A stretch of 64,000 nt of DNA from Adiantum capillus-veneris (taxonomy: Eukaryota > Streptophyta > Polypodiopsida > Polypodiales > Pteridaceae). The DNA lies in contig CM043958.1 in NCBI GenBank assembly GCA_014529385.2, positions 146,522,734 to 146,586,733 on the forward strand, read 5' to 3'. A model generated the notes under the pieces. That model worked only from the letters and a program-made list of their open reading frames with translations. It did not search any database and was not told where the DNA came from. A program made the position numbers and the translations under genes. Of the stretch, positions 35,273 to 46,449 are shown in pieces. The first letter of the stretch is position 1. Each line of letters starts with the position of its first letter.

Positions 35273-36867
35273 TGTAACATTTAATCGCCTAAAATCTTTT
35301 GTGTAGCGGAATTTAGCATGAACATAGTGGGCATTTCATTAGAGTTGATTCCTAATGAGAATTACAAGAGTGCTTGGGTGGAGAGAGCAACAAAAAGCAT
35401 AACACCTAGTTAGATAGCATCGACAATACTTTCAAAAGAGAGAGCAATTAAGCTATTGACAACAGTTGAGGACCGGATTTGCATGGAGCCGGTCCCCCCT
35501 CCAAAAGGCTTTGTATTATGGTTTCTCCCATCAAGAGAGACATTGTACAATACAATTCTTTGTGTTCCTTCAAGACTAGCTAGTGCAATGAAGATGGAAG
35601 CTTCATACACCAAGCAAAACACTTAATCAAACACAACTTGAATTATCCCCGTTCTCAGACCCAAGACCTCACACACCTTCGAAGATGGTGAGAGCTAGCA
35701 GGGTATGAGAGTAGATTGAGAGGAAAAAGAAGTATCTTACGAGAAAGAAGTACATCTCCTCACATAATCACTCATATTAGCATAGCTTAGCTTAGTAATT
35801 AGCTTGGTAGAGAAGATGAGCATGCATTGAAGCTTGGCTCTTGGTTGGATTTGCATCCACATGCCAAGAGAGTGTTGATGTAGGCTTCTATCTCACAAGC
35901 TTGGAGTAGGTGATGAGTTCTCCATTAAAGCTTGGGAGGAGATAGAGTATTTTCCCTTCACACATGGTCAAGTGTGAGAGTGTGTGTGTCAATGCCAAGC
36001 AAAAATCAGCCCCCTCTCTCTCTTGGGCGAGCCCTAGCTGCTAAGTTAGGCTGGCTTTTGCCTCATTGGACCTCCCCAGGTCAAGCCAATAGGGATTAAG
36101 CAGCATAAGTGATAGCCTTCTGACATGTGTCCCCCTTTCCCCTTTTGTGAGAGCTTTAGGTAATTAAATAATTAAACTAAACTCTCATTGGACCCCTTTG
36201 CCTCCTGGCCAATAGGAATCAGGCAAGCCATGGGGCTCCTGAATGCTCATTGGACCCCTTGGGAGACTGCCCAATAGTCTTCTAGGACACTTAATTCTTA
36301 TTGGTTTCTTTTATTAAATGTTTTTAAATTAATTAAACTAGATTTACTCTAGCTTAATTCTCATTGGTCCACTTCAAGGGTCTTCCAATAGGAATTGGGC
36401 ACACCTTGTGGGCATCTGGCCTAGGGAGCTGACATGTGTCCCTCATTCCCTTTGTGTAAAGGGAGCCTGTGTGTGTGTGTGTGTGGTTTTCTCTCTCATC
36501 CCCTAGCTTTGGGGCTCGCCCCCTCCCATGTAGGGATGCAGAAAGACTTTTTGGGCACACACACTAAGCATCCAATTTTCCCTAAGGTTGACCTTTGGAC
36601 ACAACCTTTGAATTTTGGAACCTTAGCATTTTGGAAGTCTTAATGGGCTGAACCTTAGGGTCTTTTTAGCCCGTTGTTTCACATGGCTCTTTTGCAGATG
36701 GCCCCCCCTTTGGATCCCTATTTTCCCTCCTTTGGATCCCTACTGTGGCCGGTCTGCTAGCTTAACCAATATTCTAGCTTTTTTCTCCCTTGGCACTTCC
36801 CCACATTAAATGATCAGTTTAATATGAGAAAATCATTTAGGAGAATTAGATATTGATTATTATGACA
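35273..36867 (-). repeat. Gypsy 5' LTR
   Basis: 1595 bp direct repeat of 27960-29547. Differences cluster around 36470-36760 (GT tract length and scattered substitutions); elsewhere the two are almost identical. Confidence 0.95.
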
Positions 36868-36872
36868 TCCCA

Positions 36873-37631
36873 CCACCTTCTTTCCCCTCCTATTCCCACC
36901 CTCGCTGCTCTCTCCACCACCTTCTTCTCCCTCCTCTTCTTGCTATTCTCTTTTTCTCTTTCTTCTGTTTATCATTTTCTTCAAGCAATGGAATGCACTC
37001 GATCAAAACACCCTAGCACATCTATTGAAACCACCATCGCTACTATGATCCTAACAGACTTGTATTCCTCAAGCATAGAGGAATAATAGCCAATGGAGTG
37101 TGCCATTAACATTTTGGATGTTTGGAATGGCTCCATTGGGGAGTGGATTTACAAAAGGAGAACTCATGAGTCTCTTGCAAAGAAGGGACTATTTTTTTAT
37201 AATCATTTTCATGTTCCACCAAATCCATGTAAGAATGGGAAAGTGCCTTCAAGTTTGCACTGCCTGATTTTAAAAGTGGAGAGTCGTCACCACCAGGCTT
37301 GACAATAGGTGAAAGCTACATGTGCAAGATCTTTTATAATTTTTTTTTAAAAAAAGGCTAACATTGCAAGAAAACATAGTAGAGTGTCACTTTTTATTCC
37401 CATCATTGTATTTGTGGAATGTTCTTGCGAAGGTAGATTTGAAAGTATTTAAAACACTCATGTTGGTTAAGTATTTAGACACCTTGAGATGCTCTAGAGT
37501 TTGAGATGAAAGCTGGGCTCAAAAACAATGAATGGACTCATTTGCAAAGTGCAAACTAGCCCCATTACCTATAAATATATGATCCATACCAAAAACTCCA
37601 TCTCATCATTTTCCTACATGTGGTGGCATCA
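36873..37631. repeat. Duplicated segment, copy B
   Basis: Paralogue of 7700-8955, resuming directly after the gypsy target duplication (CCACCTTCTTTCCCCTCC). It lacks the 365 bp found in copy A and carries one copy of the motif that is triplicated there. No gene. Confidence 0.82.
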
Positions 37632-37992
37632 TGTGTGCTAAGAGATAGAGAAGGAGAGAGCTTGAGCTCTTGCAAGCACACACACATACACAGAGATGAA
37701 GGCAAAACTTACACTTCTTCTTCTTCACTTACACAATATAAGAAGTCTACAAATTATGAAAGGGAAAGTACAATATAGGGGGGGGGGAACTAGTTCAACG
37801 GTTTAGTGTGAACTGCTAATGAATGAGATAGATGGATAAGTGTGCCATCATTCCAGTAGGTAGACCAAGTCAATGTAGTTTAGCTATAGTATCACTAGTG
37901 AAGATATGCATATCCATGGAGGCTCGCGAGTGATGATGATTGTCGGTGATAGTCATCTAGGAGTAGTACATGTTGAGCTTGAAATCTCAACA
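37632..37992 (-). mobile_element. Ty1/copia 3' LTR, copy B
   Basis: Counterpart of 8956-9308; minus strand TGTTGAGATTTCAAGC at 37992, preceded by the purine tract. It contains a run of about ten G at 37783-37792. Confidence 0.72.
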
Positions 37993-39400
37993 CTCCCCCT
38001 CAAGCTCAACGTCATTCCTTGTATGACAAGCATAGCTTGAAACCACCACATCTTTGCCGCTCTAAGGTCCTTCACGAAGATATCATCAACATGCTCATCT
38101 GTCATCACATGCTCAAGGTCGATGTCATTTTATCTCAAATCTAGATGTGAGATAGTCAAGTAGATCTAGCTATCAACCATCTTCCTGTACCTGGTAGCAT
38201 TCTCAATCGCTTGACTTGCATCATTTTTCAAATTCAAATTCTGATCTAAGGGCATTGCAATTGGATAACAATCAACCATACTATACTTTTTCAGCATGTC
38301 CAAAGCATTTTGTCTTTGTGACAACCATACACCCTCATTTGTGCAAACAATTTTAATACCCAAGAAATACTGCAAGTCTTTCATCTCAAAATCCTACATA
38401 AGTAGAGCTTGTACACCCTCGAGCCTCTACTTTAGCCACATTATCACCTCCAACAATCAAGTCATCCACATATCCCCACAATTGCTGATTCATTCTTTTG
38501 TGCATACAATGAATGATCTGCATTAGATATCTCAAAACCCAAAGACACAAGGAATGCCACAATCCTCCCATACCAATCTCTAGGTGCTTTCTTTAGCCCA
38601 TATCATTTTTTCATTAATGTACACTCATATTCAAAACTTTCTCCAAGTTTCCATTCAAGAAAGCATTTTTTATATCCATTTGTTTCAACACCCATCCTAA
38701 AGACACGACCACTACAATAAACACATGAATATGGTAGCCATATTGGATATAGGGCTGAATTTCTTGCTTAGTTTAATCCATACATTTGTGCATAACCCTT
38801 GGCCACAAGCCTTACCTTGTACCCGCTTACATTGCCATCAAAATTGTGCTTTATCTTGTAAACCCATTTGCATCCAATTGCCTTATTTCCTTTTAGTAGT
38901 GGCACCGACTTCCATGTTATATTTGCATCAAGGGCCAAATCCTCATCCATAGCTTGCCACCATTTCTCATCTTTGATAGCATCTTCAAAGCAAGTGGGTT
39001 ATACTTCACGTGTGATATTTTTCATATGTACACAATGACGAGCTGCATATCTATCATAAGTCAATGTTTGCACGTGATCTCTTACTCTCTCAGACCTACA
39101 TGGTCCAAGATCACTTCTAGGTGCCTTATTCCATGTTTGCATCCTTCTTGTACCATCTTTAGTCTTCATAGAAGGTATGCCAAACTCCTCATCTTAACTT
39201 AATACCACTCTGGTCACCATCATCATGACGAACATTAATATTTGACAGCTTAGGGACATCATCAACCTTTTCCTTCCCTCTTCTTGATACATTTGATGAG
39301 CTAGCAGGACTCGTTCTTTCATGCAACCTACCACTCCATGGCTTCTCACCATAACTTGCACTAGGTGAGCTCTTGAGTGTTTTCACCAAATGCAAAGTGA
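37993..39400 (-). pseudogene. Copia pol remnant, copy B, RNase H mostly deleted
   Basis: Minus-strand copia pol related to copia-3. From 39395 downwards: the linker EKPWSGRLHERTSPASS, then SVPLLKGNKAIGCKWVYK and VRLVAKGYAQMYGLN (RT start, 38950-38768), decayed RT through 38570-38390, and the RT end MKDLQYFLGIKIV, LSQRQNALDMLKKYSMVDC (38384-38166). Relative to copy A about 395 bp of RNase H (equivalent to 9440-9830) are deleted at 38127. The sequence stops at about 39400, where the PPR array begins. Confidence 0.83.
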
Positions 39401-39429
39401 AAAGGGCCCCTCTGAAAATGGAATCACCT

Positions 39430-42400
39430 ATATATACACCTTGTAGGACTATGGAATTTTGTATCTATTTATCATATGCAAATAAAAAAGGGAACCTCTC
39501 CATATACAATCACCTATGCAGCACAAGACATCACCTTGGAAAAGTTTATTCATGATGAAGTAGCTAATCAAGATCTCTTTGTGAAACATGTTGTGCTTGA
39601 AGGTGCTTTGTTTGGTATGTATACCAAATCTAGCACTTTCACAAAAGCTTGAAAAGTTCTGGATTAGCTTCTTACAAAGAAAGTAGTCTCCTAGAGTGCA
39701 TTGATTATGGTGTGTGTACTGATGAACAGCCACATGGCTGTTGGTTTGTGCCAAGCAAAGGTGATCTATTCAAGAGAGAACAAGAAATCAGGGCTAGCTG
39801 AGAGGGCATGACTTTCCATCTAGAGCAAGGACATTGCAGTCTTCAATAGCTAGGTGGGTTACAGGTGACTCCTTTGCTCATCAATAGAATAACCAAGATG
39901 CCCATCAATCAAAAAGCATAAAAAGTGTTTGAGGAGCTTCTTGTCAAGAATGTTGTCTCTTGGAATGAAATGATTGCGAGATATGCCCAATACAGGCAGG
40001 GCCAGGAAGCTCTAGGCTACTTTCAGCCTAGTGCAAAGAGAGGGCAACTCTCCAAATGCACAATGCGTGTATCTTGAAGACAAGTGGCATTATTCAAGAT
40101 GATGATATGGGCAAAATAATTCACAAAAATATTGCTAGCCAAGGGCTATTGAAAACAAAGGATTGACACTATGCCAAATGTGTTGTACATCATAAAGCAC
40201 TCATTGTCAAGAGAGTGTATATGCTTTGCAAATGCAATCACCTACACTTGTATCCTGAAGGCATGTGGCATTATACAAGATGTTGATATGGGCAAAAGAG
40301 TTCATAAATATATTGTTATCAAGGGGTTGTTGAAAACAAACGATTGGCACTCCCTTGGTTGACATGTATGCCAAATGTGGTGTACTTCATAAGACACTCT
40401 TTGTCAAGAGATCGTATATGTTGTTTGATTCATGGTGCACTTGATGGAGGTAGTCTTGCCCAAGAAACTCACTTGGGTCTTTCTTTTGTGAGCTCACTTA
40501 AAGATGGTGCTATGAACAAGGATTTGTACAAGGCAGAAGGATACATGATGATATTCACGAAAGTGGGTTACTTGAAAATGACACATACTTAGCCAACACA
40601 TTAGTCAGTATGCATGTTAAGTGTGGTGTACTTGTTCAGGCACACCAAGTCCTTGACAAGCTTCCTATTAGGAATGTTGTACCTTGGAGTGAATTGATTA
40701 CAGGTTATGCCCAACAAGGGCAAGGCCAGGTAGCTCTGGGATGTATTCAATAGATGCAAAGATAGGGCCTCAAGCTCCACATGCAATGACCTACACGTGC
40801 AGCTTGAAGGCATCTAGCATCATGCACGATGTTGGTATGGGCAAAAGAGGTTCATGATGATATTTTTAGTTGGGGTTTGTTGACAAAAAACATTGTGCTT
40901 GGCATTGCCTTGGTTGACATGTATGCCAAATGTGGTGTACTTTATAAAGCACAAAAAGTGCTTGAAGATCTTCCTCTTCAGAATTCCGTCTTCCAAGAAG
41001 CTCTAGGCTGTTTTTAGTAGATGCAAAGCGAGGGAAGCTCTTTGAATGCATTTACCTACGCTTGTATCTTGAAGGCATGGGGCATTATGCAAGATGCTGA
41101 TATGGGCAAAAGAATTCATGATAATATTGTTACTCAGGAACTCTTCAAAAAAGCACAAAAAGCACAAAAAGTGCTTGAAGAGATTCCTCTTTAGAATGGC
41201 GTCTTCCAGGAAGCTCTGGGCTGTTTTTAGTAGATGCAAAGCGAGGGAAGCTCTTTGAATGCATTTACCTACGCTTGTATCTTGAAGGCATGTGGCATTA
41301 TGCAAGATGCTGATATGGCCAAAAGAATTCATGATGATATTGTTAGTTGGAGTTTGTTGACAAAAAACATTGTGCTTGGCACTACCTTGACATATATTCC
41401 AAATGTGGTGCACTTGAGAAAGCACAAAAAGTGCTTGACGAGCTTACTATTTGGAACGACATCTCTTGGAATGCACTGGTTGCAGGATACGCACAACAAG
41501 AGCAGGGCCAAAAAGCTTTAGGTTGTTTTTAATGGACGCAAAGTGAGGGCCTCTCTCCATATGCAATCACCTATGCATGCATCTTGAAGACATGTGGCTC
41601 TACCCAAGATGATGATATGGGCTTAAATATTTTCTTTGATATTGTTAGCCAAGGGTTGTTGCAAAATTGTCATGCTTGGCAAGGCATTGATCCACACACA
41701 TCCTTTTTCTCTCGTAACACCACCAAGCAAGCAACAATAAAGGCAACACAAGCAAAAATGGAGAGCAAGAGAATGCGTTTTTTTTTTTTTTGTGATCTCA
41801 CTTAAAGACTGTGCTAAGGACAAGGTTTTACACCAAGGCAGTAGGATTCATGTTGATATTTGCAATAGTGGATTACATGAAAAGAATGCATACTTGGGGA
41901 AAATGTTGGTCAGTATGTATGTCAAGTGCAGGGCACCTACCAGTGTGCAACAAGTCTTTGAGGAGATTACTATATATAGGATGTTGTCTTGTGGAACACA
42001 CTGATCGTAGGATAAGCCCAACAGAGATGCAATCACCTATGCATGCATTTTGAAGTCATGTGGCCCTACCCAAGATGCTGATATGGGCTTAAATATTTTC
42101 TCTGATATTGTTAGCAAAGGGGTGGTGCAAAAATTATTGTGCTTGGCAATGCCTTGTTGCACACACATCCATTTTCTCTTGCAACACCACAAAGCAAGCA
42201 ACAATAAAGGCGACACATGAAAAAGTGGAGAGCAAGAGAATGAGTCTTTCTTTTGTGAGCTCGCATAAAGATAGTGCTAGAAGGTTTTATACCAAGGTAG
42301 TAGGATTCATGTTGATATTTGCAATAGTGGGTTACTTGAAAAGAATACATACTTGGGGAAAATGTTGGTTAGTATGTATGTCAAGCGTGGTGCACCTCTC

Positions 42401-43167
42401 AGTGGGCAGCAAGTCCTCGACGAGCTTATTGTGCGGGATGTTGTCTTGTGGAACATACTGATTGTAGGATAAGTCCAACAGAGATGCAACCACCTATGCA
42501 TCATCTTGAAGGCATGAGGCTCTACCCAACATGCTCATATGGGCTTAAATAATTGCTTTGATATTGTTAGCCAAGGGCTGTTTGTTGCAAAACATGTCGT
42601 GCTTGGCAATGCCTTGGTCCACACACATCCGCTTTCTCTTGCAACACCGCCAAACAATCAACAATAACGGCTACATAGGCAAAAATGGAGAGCAAGAGAA
42701 TGAGTTTTTCTTTTGTGAGCTCACTTACAGACTATGCTAACGAGAAGGTTTTGTACCAAGGTAGTAGGATTTATGCTGATATTTGTGATAATGGGTTACT
42801 TGAAAAGAATGTATACTTGGGGAAAATGTTGGGCAATATGTATGTCAAGTGCGGTGCACCTGTAAGTGCGCAACAAGTCTTCAATGAGCTTACTGTGCGG
42901 GATCTCATCTTGTGCAACACACTGATTGCAGGATAAGCCCAACAGAGATGCAATCACCTATGCATGCATCTTGAAGGCATGTAGCTCTACCCAAGATGTT
43001 GATATGGGCTTCAATATTTTCTCTAATATTGTTAGCCAAGGGTTGTTGGAAAAATTGTCATGCTTGGAAATGCCTTGATCCACACACATCCATTTTCTCT
43101 AGCAACACCGCCAAGCAAGCAACAATGATGGCTACACAAGCAAAAATGGAGAGCAAGAGAATGAGTC
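39430..43167 (+). pseudogene. Array of decayed PPR units (PLS-type, organelle RNA factor relic)
   Basis: Many partial pentatricopeptide units run head to tail. PPR proteins bind organellar RNA for editing or processing. Typical fragments are AFTYACILKACGIMQDADMA (41258), DDIVSWSLLTKNIVLGT (41335), VSMYVKCRAPTSVQQVFEE (41920), LTIWNDISWNALVAGYAQQ (41444) and YVKCGAPVSAQQVFNELTVR (42841). Early units (39440-40060) are very decayed; 41010 and 41223 start a duplicated 213-bp block. From about 41540 a higher-order unit of about 460 bp is repeated: GCCAAGGGTTGTTG-like blocks occur at 41648, 42112, 42571 and 43034. Each of these units carries a non-PPR filler of about 95 bp beginning CACACACATCC. 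No single frame is long, no start or DYW domain is seen, and stops are frequent. The array is cut at 43167 by an LTR. Confidence 0.85.
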
Positions 43168-44236
43168 TGTTGACGGCTAAACATTGGAAAGCCCATTTTG
43201 TTTCATTTAATTGACGGACCCCCAATTGTAAATACTTTTTGGGACTCAAATAAGTTTTCAGATTGTAATATATTAAATATGCGGATTAGCTGAACCCATG
43301 GTAGAAAGTAGGAGGTAATTTTGATAAGTTAGAACCTCCAAGGCTAAGGTATAAAAGACAATTTTTGTAACCCTAAGGACAAATTCTGAACGAATAATCT
43401 TTTGGGCTCAACTAAGCGTGCTGTGATTGTGTATTTTGTTTGAGAGAGTGAGTGAGGTATTCTTTTACTCTCTACGCACACTACGAAAGGTACATTGTGA
43501 AGGTGACTACACCATGACGTTAGCAACGGCAAGAGCTACGCTTTGAATGCCAAGTTTGCACAATTCTGCCAAGCGTGTCGTGATTGTGTGTTTTGTTTGA
43601 GAGAGTGAGTGAGGTCTTCTTCTACTCTCTACGAACTCTACAAAAGCTACATTGTGAAGGTGACTACACCATCACGTTAGCAACTGCAAGAGCTACGCTT
43701 GAATGCCAAATTTGCACGATTCTGTCATCTTTGTCAAGAGCTCCCCCATGAGCTTTGAAGTGAGTTTTCTCTCTAACGATGTTCCTTTTTGTGATTGTTT
43801 TATATCTTTGCATCCACGACGAGCTAAACTACACTTTAGGCCTAAGCACGTTGAGAATTGGTGATATGTAATTTTTGGCATGTCTTCATATCCATTTTCC
43901 GCACCAAGTGTTTGCAGCAGGTAGGGAATTGGGTTAGAGACTTTAGGGTAGTGTCCTCTAGGTGTGTAGAGATCATCCCTTGAGTTTCATTTCAATTCGA
44001 GAATTTTAGGTTATGTTTCAAAGAGTGTAGCCGTAGGTAAGGTACCATTTGTGTATACATAGTGTGCTTTGAGATGATTTTTCTTGGTAGTGATTGTCTC
44101 CAAAAGGTTGAGTATGTGATTGACACCCATCTATTTGTTTCCATATAGGTCAAGCTCCATCCGTGGTTGACATCTTGTTTGTTGGCCTAGTTCTCCATTT
44201 GCTAGCATTTGCAAGTAGTGTATCTTCCCAGAAACA
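43168..44236 (+). repeat. 5' LTR of gag-protease element 1
   Basis: TGTTGACGGC to CCAGAAACA, ended by the primer site. TATAAAAG at 43350-43357. Downstream of it a 157-bp unit is tandemly duplicated (43414-43570 and 43571-43727). Related to, but clearly diverged from, the LTR at about 50800-51677. Confidence 0.78.
43350..43357 (+). promoter_or_regulatory. TATA box of LTR 1
   Basis: CTAAGGTATAAAAG; the same context precedes TATAAAAG in the second LTR at 50958, so the box is conserved between diverged LTRs. Confidence 0.68.
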
Positions 44237-44237
44237 T

Positions 44238-44255
44238 TGGCGCTGTTGCCGGGGA
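44238..44255 (+). promoter_or_regulatory. Primer binding site (Asp tRNA) of element 1
   Basis: TGGCGCTGTTGCCGGGGA, complementary to the 3' end of plant tRNA-Asp with one mismatch, two bases after the LTR end. Confidence 0.85.
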
Positions 44256-44772
44256 CGAGATCCCTAGGTAGGTGACCTTAGACTAATTCTACGAGGGGAA
44301 AGCTCATCTGCTTCACCAAAGTCTTGTTATTTTATTTTAGGTAGGACCTGGGAGTAGGACTCTTGAGATCTTAGAAAGGTTCTAGGGAGCGTGTGTCTTG
44401 CCTAGGTCTTTCATGGTAGATAGTTTTAGTTAGTTTAGTATAGTTGTTTGTGCTTGAGTGGTTGTGGTGTTGCAAACGTGTTTACTACTTAGTGTGTGGT
44501 AGCAAAGTGTTTTTCTATTCACAATCACAAAACCATATATGATGAGTAGGAGTAGTTGTAGATAGGACATGTGATTGTGATCTAGAGCTATTCATCATTG
44601 AGTTATTTGCTTGTATGCTTGTTTGCATGTGTAATATTTGAAAAGTTGAGTTCTAGGGATAACATGCAATACATAAGTTTCAGTAGACAATTGTGCATGG
44701 ATGAGTGATGTTGGGCATAAAAGAGCACATATGCAAGAGATCTGGATGACAAAATTGCAAATTTTTATCAGC

Positions 44773-45647
44773 AGACATCATACACATATGATGTCTTAGG
44801 GCCTAGTAGGTGAACAAATTTTCCAAAACAGACTGCACTAGAGTGTTCTAAAGGGGTGTTTTACCTTAAGTACACCTTGAGACTAAAGTTTTGACCAACA
44901 TTTTTTTCCTTAAAAGACAAAATCCGTGTGTTGAAAATGGACAAAGGAGGAAACTTGTGATTCTGTGCATATTTTTGCAAGGGAAATTGGTAAGAGTGCT
45001 TGGGAAGCAGTGTTGAAGACTTGTGGATGAGATCTGGACAAATATCCATCAATAGACATCATACACGTATGATGTATCAAGGGTAAATTTGACAGCCAAA
45101 CTGAACCTTTCACTTGATACCCAAAGTCTGCATATTGTGAGAGCACATACACCAAGTTTCATCTCATTTGGGCAAATAGATTGAGTATTGAGAGAGTTTT
45201 ACTCTTTTTGGGAAGTTTCTTGGTAAAATGTGGTGATAAGGTGCAATTTTGATATTCAAATTTTGTTGTTAGCACATGTGCATGTTGTACACATCAAGGG
45301 GCACCTGAAGGAGAAACAGAACTTCATTCTGACCACTTAGACATCATATGTGTATGATGTCTCAGAGGCATTTTTAGAGACCATAATTGACAACAGAACT
45401 TACCAGGATGCTCAACACCCCAAAGCAAGCCTAAGGACCAAGTTTCACCCAATTTGGATCATTTTTGGCTTAGTTAACCTCCCGGAGGAGCCGGAAGTGA
45501 GCAAGGCCTACATAGGGGAGATTGACCTACCTACAGGGGTTAGAACTTCAAAGTAAGCCTAGATTTGGACAAAGCACATCAGGGAGAGTGCATGATTCAA
45601 GTTTGAGTCAATTTTGAGAATTTGGACATCATATACGTATGATGTCT
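44773..45647. repeat. Four 24-bp palindromes at about 283-bp spacing
   Basis: Inverted arms AGACATCATA and TATGATGTCT around a 4-base centre occur at 44773-44796, 45054-45077, 45339-45362 and 45624-45647. The spacings are 281, 285 and 285 bp. Centres are CACA, CACG, TGTG and TACG. Sequence between them is only faintly similar (for example CCAAGTTTCA near 45152 and 45439). It lies in the leader between the primer site and Gag. Confidence 0.93.
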
Positions 45648-46449
45648 ATATGCGAGTTTGGTGCTCAGATTGAGAATTTGTTGGTCCAAAAGTCTTCCAT
45701 GTGATCCTAGCATTCCATCTGTCTTATAAAATTAGGGCTTGGAACTCATATAAGGCTCATGTATTTATATACAAAAGTAAATGAGAATTATTGATTTGAC
45801 AAAGAATTTGCAGAGTCTAAAGTTTTGTATAGATAGCCAAGACCAAGGATCTTGCAAGTTAGTGATCAGTTGGAGCTGCAAAGTACTCTACCAGTTTGAA
45901 GAGCGGCTTGGAAGAGACACATGACATAAGAGCAACTGCAAGAATACTTCTAAGTTAAGAGGTTAGGGTTGATAGTTGTTTATGTGAAGAATTTGATGAA
46001 TTTGAGATCTAGTAGGTGTCTTCAAAGAGATTGAAGAGTGGTACAAGATCAAGTTAGCTTAGTGTAGGCAAAAGAGAGTGTAGACCAAGTAAGGATAGAT
46101 CCCCTAGCACCATAGAAGAGGTGAAGTGATACTGACACCTCATTTGCAGGATCATATCAGTGGATGGCTAACCAAAAACTTGGAGGTTTCTAGCAACAAG
46201 GGACCATGGGGAGTAGCACCTCTCATAAACCCTTAAACATGCCAAAATACATTGCAATTTTTCTAAAGGGAACCAATGCCCATGGGGCCCTGATGTATGT
46301 TAGAACAATTTGTTGCCTGTTTGGTTGGCAAAGATTGAACACTATTAACTCATCTATTACCCCCTTCATATTACCCATGATACGATACAACCATAGCGTT
46401 GATGTTCAAGGACGTCAATGCATTTGTATTGAAGAATGACCAGTGAGAG

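Larger units (their letters stand above)
27960..36867 (-). mobile_element. Ty3/gypsy chromovirus, nearly intact
   Basis: An 8.9-kb minus-strand gypsy element with LTRs at 27960-29547 (3') and 35273-36867 (5'), initiator-Met primer site at 35260-35271, purine tract AAGAGAGAGGTAA at 29548-29560 and target duplication TCCCA (27955-27959, 36868-36872). The polyprotein has the order Gag, protease, RT, RNase H, integrase, chromodomain-like end, which defines chromoviruses. LTRs are about 98-99% identical by eye. It interrupts copy B of the duplicated segment; copy A near 7700 shows the site without it. Confidence 0.96.

Noticed and set aside
44773-45647. CRISPR-like array (regular repeats with unique spacers)
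   Set aside because: The spacing is about 283 bp, the repeats are palindromic and the setting is a plant retroelement leader; no cas genes exist here.
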